Made by a program: the position numbers and the translations under genes. Below, piece after piece: positions 63,279-64,000 of a DNA stretch of 64,000 nucleotides (positions are counted from its first letter, which is position 1; the number at the start of each line of letters is the position of its first letter). This stretch comes from an uncultured Sphingomonadaceae bacterium (GTDB taxonomy: Bacteria; Pseudomonadota; Alphaproteobacteria; Sphingomonadales; Sphingomonadaceae). The notes beneath the pieces were generated by a model. The model saw nothing but the letters and a program-made list of their open reading frames with translations. It was not told the origin of the DNA and made no database searches. The stretch lies in assembly GCA_947493955.1 (NCBI GenBank), contig CANLSQ010000001.1, positions 1,674,001 through 1,738,000 on the forward strand, in the 5' to 3' direction.

Positions 63279-64000
63279 ATGCTGGATAAGACATCCCACC
63301 CTTATGCGCCGCGCCGGCGCTGGTATTGGCCTTTTGGCCGCAAAGCGCCCGTGGAAACTATATTCTACGAACCTTATGGCAATGCCCTGCCTCCGCATTT
63401 GCAGGACGAACCGCTTGCCCCGCTTAAAAAACCGCGCGGAAAATGGTGGTGGTTCAGTCGCGGGCTGGCGGCGGTTCTGTTTCTCTTCATATTGCTGATC
63501 GCCTGGCTGGCGATTACGGCACCATTGTCGAAATCCCTGCAACCGATCGCACCGCCACAAATTACCCTGCTCACCTCTGATGGCCAGCCGATTGCGCGCA
63601 ATGGTGCGGTGGTGGATGAACCGGTCAAAGTTGGAGAATTGCCCGATCATGTCGTCAACGCCTTTCTCGCGATTGAAGACCGGCGATTCTATTCCCATTG
63701 GGGCGTCGACCCGCGCGGCCTTGCGCGTGCGGCATGGAGCAATGCCACCGGCAGCGGCATGACACAGGGCGGCAGCACGATTACGCAGCAGCTCGCCAAA
63801 CTTACCTTCCTCACACCAGAGCGCAGCCTGACCCGCAAAGCGCGCGAAATGCTGATCGCTTTCTGGATGGAAGCACGGCTGTCGAAGGATGAAATCCTTG
63901 AGCGCTACCTGTCCAACGTCTATTTTGGCGACAATGTCTACGGCCTGCGTGCCGCTTCGCTGCATTACTATTATCGCAAGCCGGAAAACCTGAAACCGGA
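63279..64000 (+). CDS. Class A penicillin-binding protein, PBP1-type (3' partial)
   Basis: The frame opens with ATG at 63279, just after an in-frame TAA, and runs off the right edge; about 240 residues are visible. A short cytoplasmic segment, Arg/Trp-rich, precedes one membrane helix (about residues 55-76). The glycosyltransferase 51 domain follows: FLAIEDRRFYSHWGVDPRG with the catalytic Glu, then MTQGGSTITQQLAKLT and ILERYLSNVYFGDNVYG. It polymerises glycan strands and, in the missing C-terminus, should cross-link peptides. PBP1A and PBP1C types cannot be separated from this part. The Shine-Dalgarno is weak; a TATAAT at 63263 is a possible -10. Confidence 0.9.
   Translation, partial: MLDKTSHPYAPRRRWYWPFGRKAPVETIFYEPYGNALPPHLQDEPLAPLKKPRGKWWWFSRGLAAVLFLFILLIAWLAITAPLSKSLQPIAPPQITLLTSDGQPIARNGAVVDEPVKVGELPDHVVNAFLAIEDRRFYSHWGVDPRGLARAAWSNATGSGMTQGGSTITQQLAKLTFLTPERSLTRKAREMLIAFWMEARLSKDEILERYLSNVYFGDNVYGLRAASLHYYYRKPENLKP

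Noticed and set aside
63174-63965. 263-codon minus-strand open frame at the right edge
   Set aside because: It lies antisense to the clear PBP frame with glycosyltransferase motifs, and its own translation shows no family pattern.
1-64000. CRISPR array, prophage, insertion sequence, tRNA or rRNA
   Set aside because: No regular spaced repeats, no transposase or integrase motifs, no cloverleaf or rRNA-like sequence seen by eye.

Overview
The window reads as a chromosomal segment of an alphaproteobacterium of the order Sphingomonadales (Sphingorhabdus, Parasphingorhabdus or Sphingopyxis-like). This is an inference from gene content: a dense block argS-SPOR-nagZ-scpA-scpB-tatA-tatB-tatC, an aminoglycoside-kinase-type thrB beside ispH and rnhA, a cobS-like ATPase beside a J-domain protein, a hisG-hisD-DUF1993-nusB-thiL-hppA cluster, four proteins tied to TonB-dependent uptake, and many small secreted hydrolases. 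No rRNA, tRNA, CRISPR array, insertion sequence or prophage was seen. Both edges cut genes: a TonB_C-like protein on the left and a class A penicillin-binding protein on the right.

Layout. 1-13.4 kb is accessory metabolism and exported enzymes: a fatty-acid hydroxylase and a GMC oxidoreductase, a Gly-zipper exported protein, a periplasmic ClpP-like protein, an S1/P1 nuclease, a zinc-ribbon protein, an alpha/beta hydrolase, a membrane LytTR regulator, a haloalkane-dehalogenase-like enzyme, an M3 oligopeptidase and a GST. 13.5-17.9 kb is a compact leftward operon of two near-duplicate lipoproteins followed by a large RTX-repeat lipase; this is the most system-like and least explained unit here. 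18-22.4 kb holds purT, a VOC protein, a ZnuD-like TonB receptor with a candidate Zur box, and two tandem entericidin-like lipoproteins whose first Shine-Dalgarno lies in a long hairpin.

22.4-34.8 kb is core: Tat translocase, ScpAB, NagZ, SPOR protein and ArgS on the minus strand; IspH-ThrB-RNase HI on the plus strand; then YegP-like, a DAO-type oxidoreductase and a lysophospholipase-like hydrolase. 34.8-41.9 kb is a Tad/Cpa pilus operon (cpaA, cpaB, cpaC, cpaD, cpaE, tadB, tadC) closed by a clear terminator; it lacks the cpaF motor ATPase and a pilin gene. 41.9-50.3 kb carries marR, two large TonB receptors, maleylacetoacetate isomerase, a short RNase E/G-type protein, maf and infA.

50.3-50.8 kb is a repeat-bearing intergenic stretch. 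50.8-60.4 kb has a cupin_8/GNAT pair, the H+-pumping pyrophosphatase, and thiL-nusB-DUF1993-hisD-hisG. 60.4-64 kb has cupin, NUDIX and BolA genes, a J-domain protein, cobS and the start of a PBP1-type gene. Start codons were moved from the longest possible frame whenever a Shine-Dalgarno, signal peptide, promoter or neighbour overlap argued for it; these choices are stated per gene. All family names are from recognition of motifs by eye, not from database searches.
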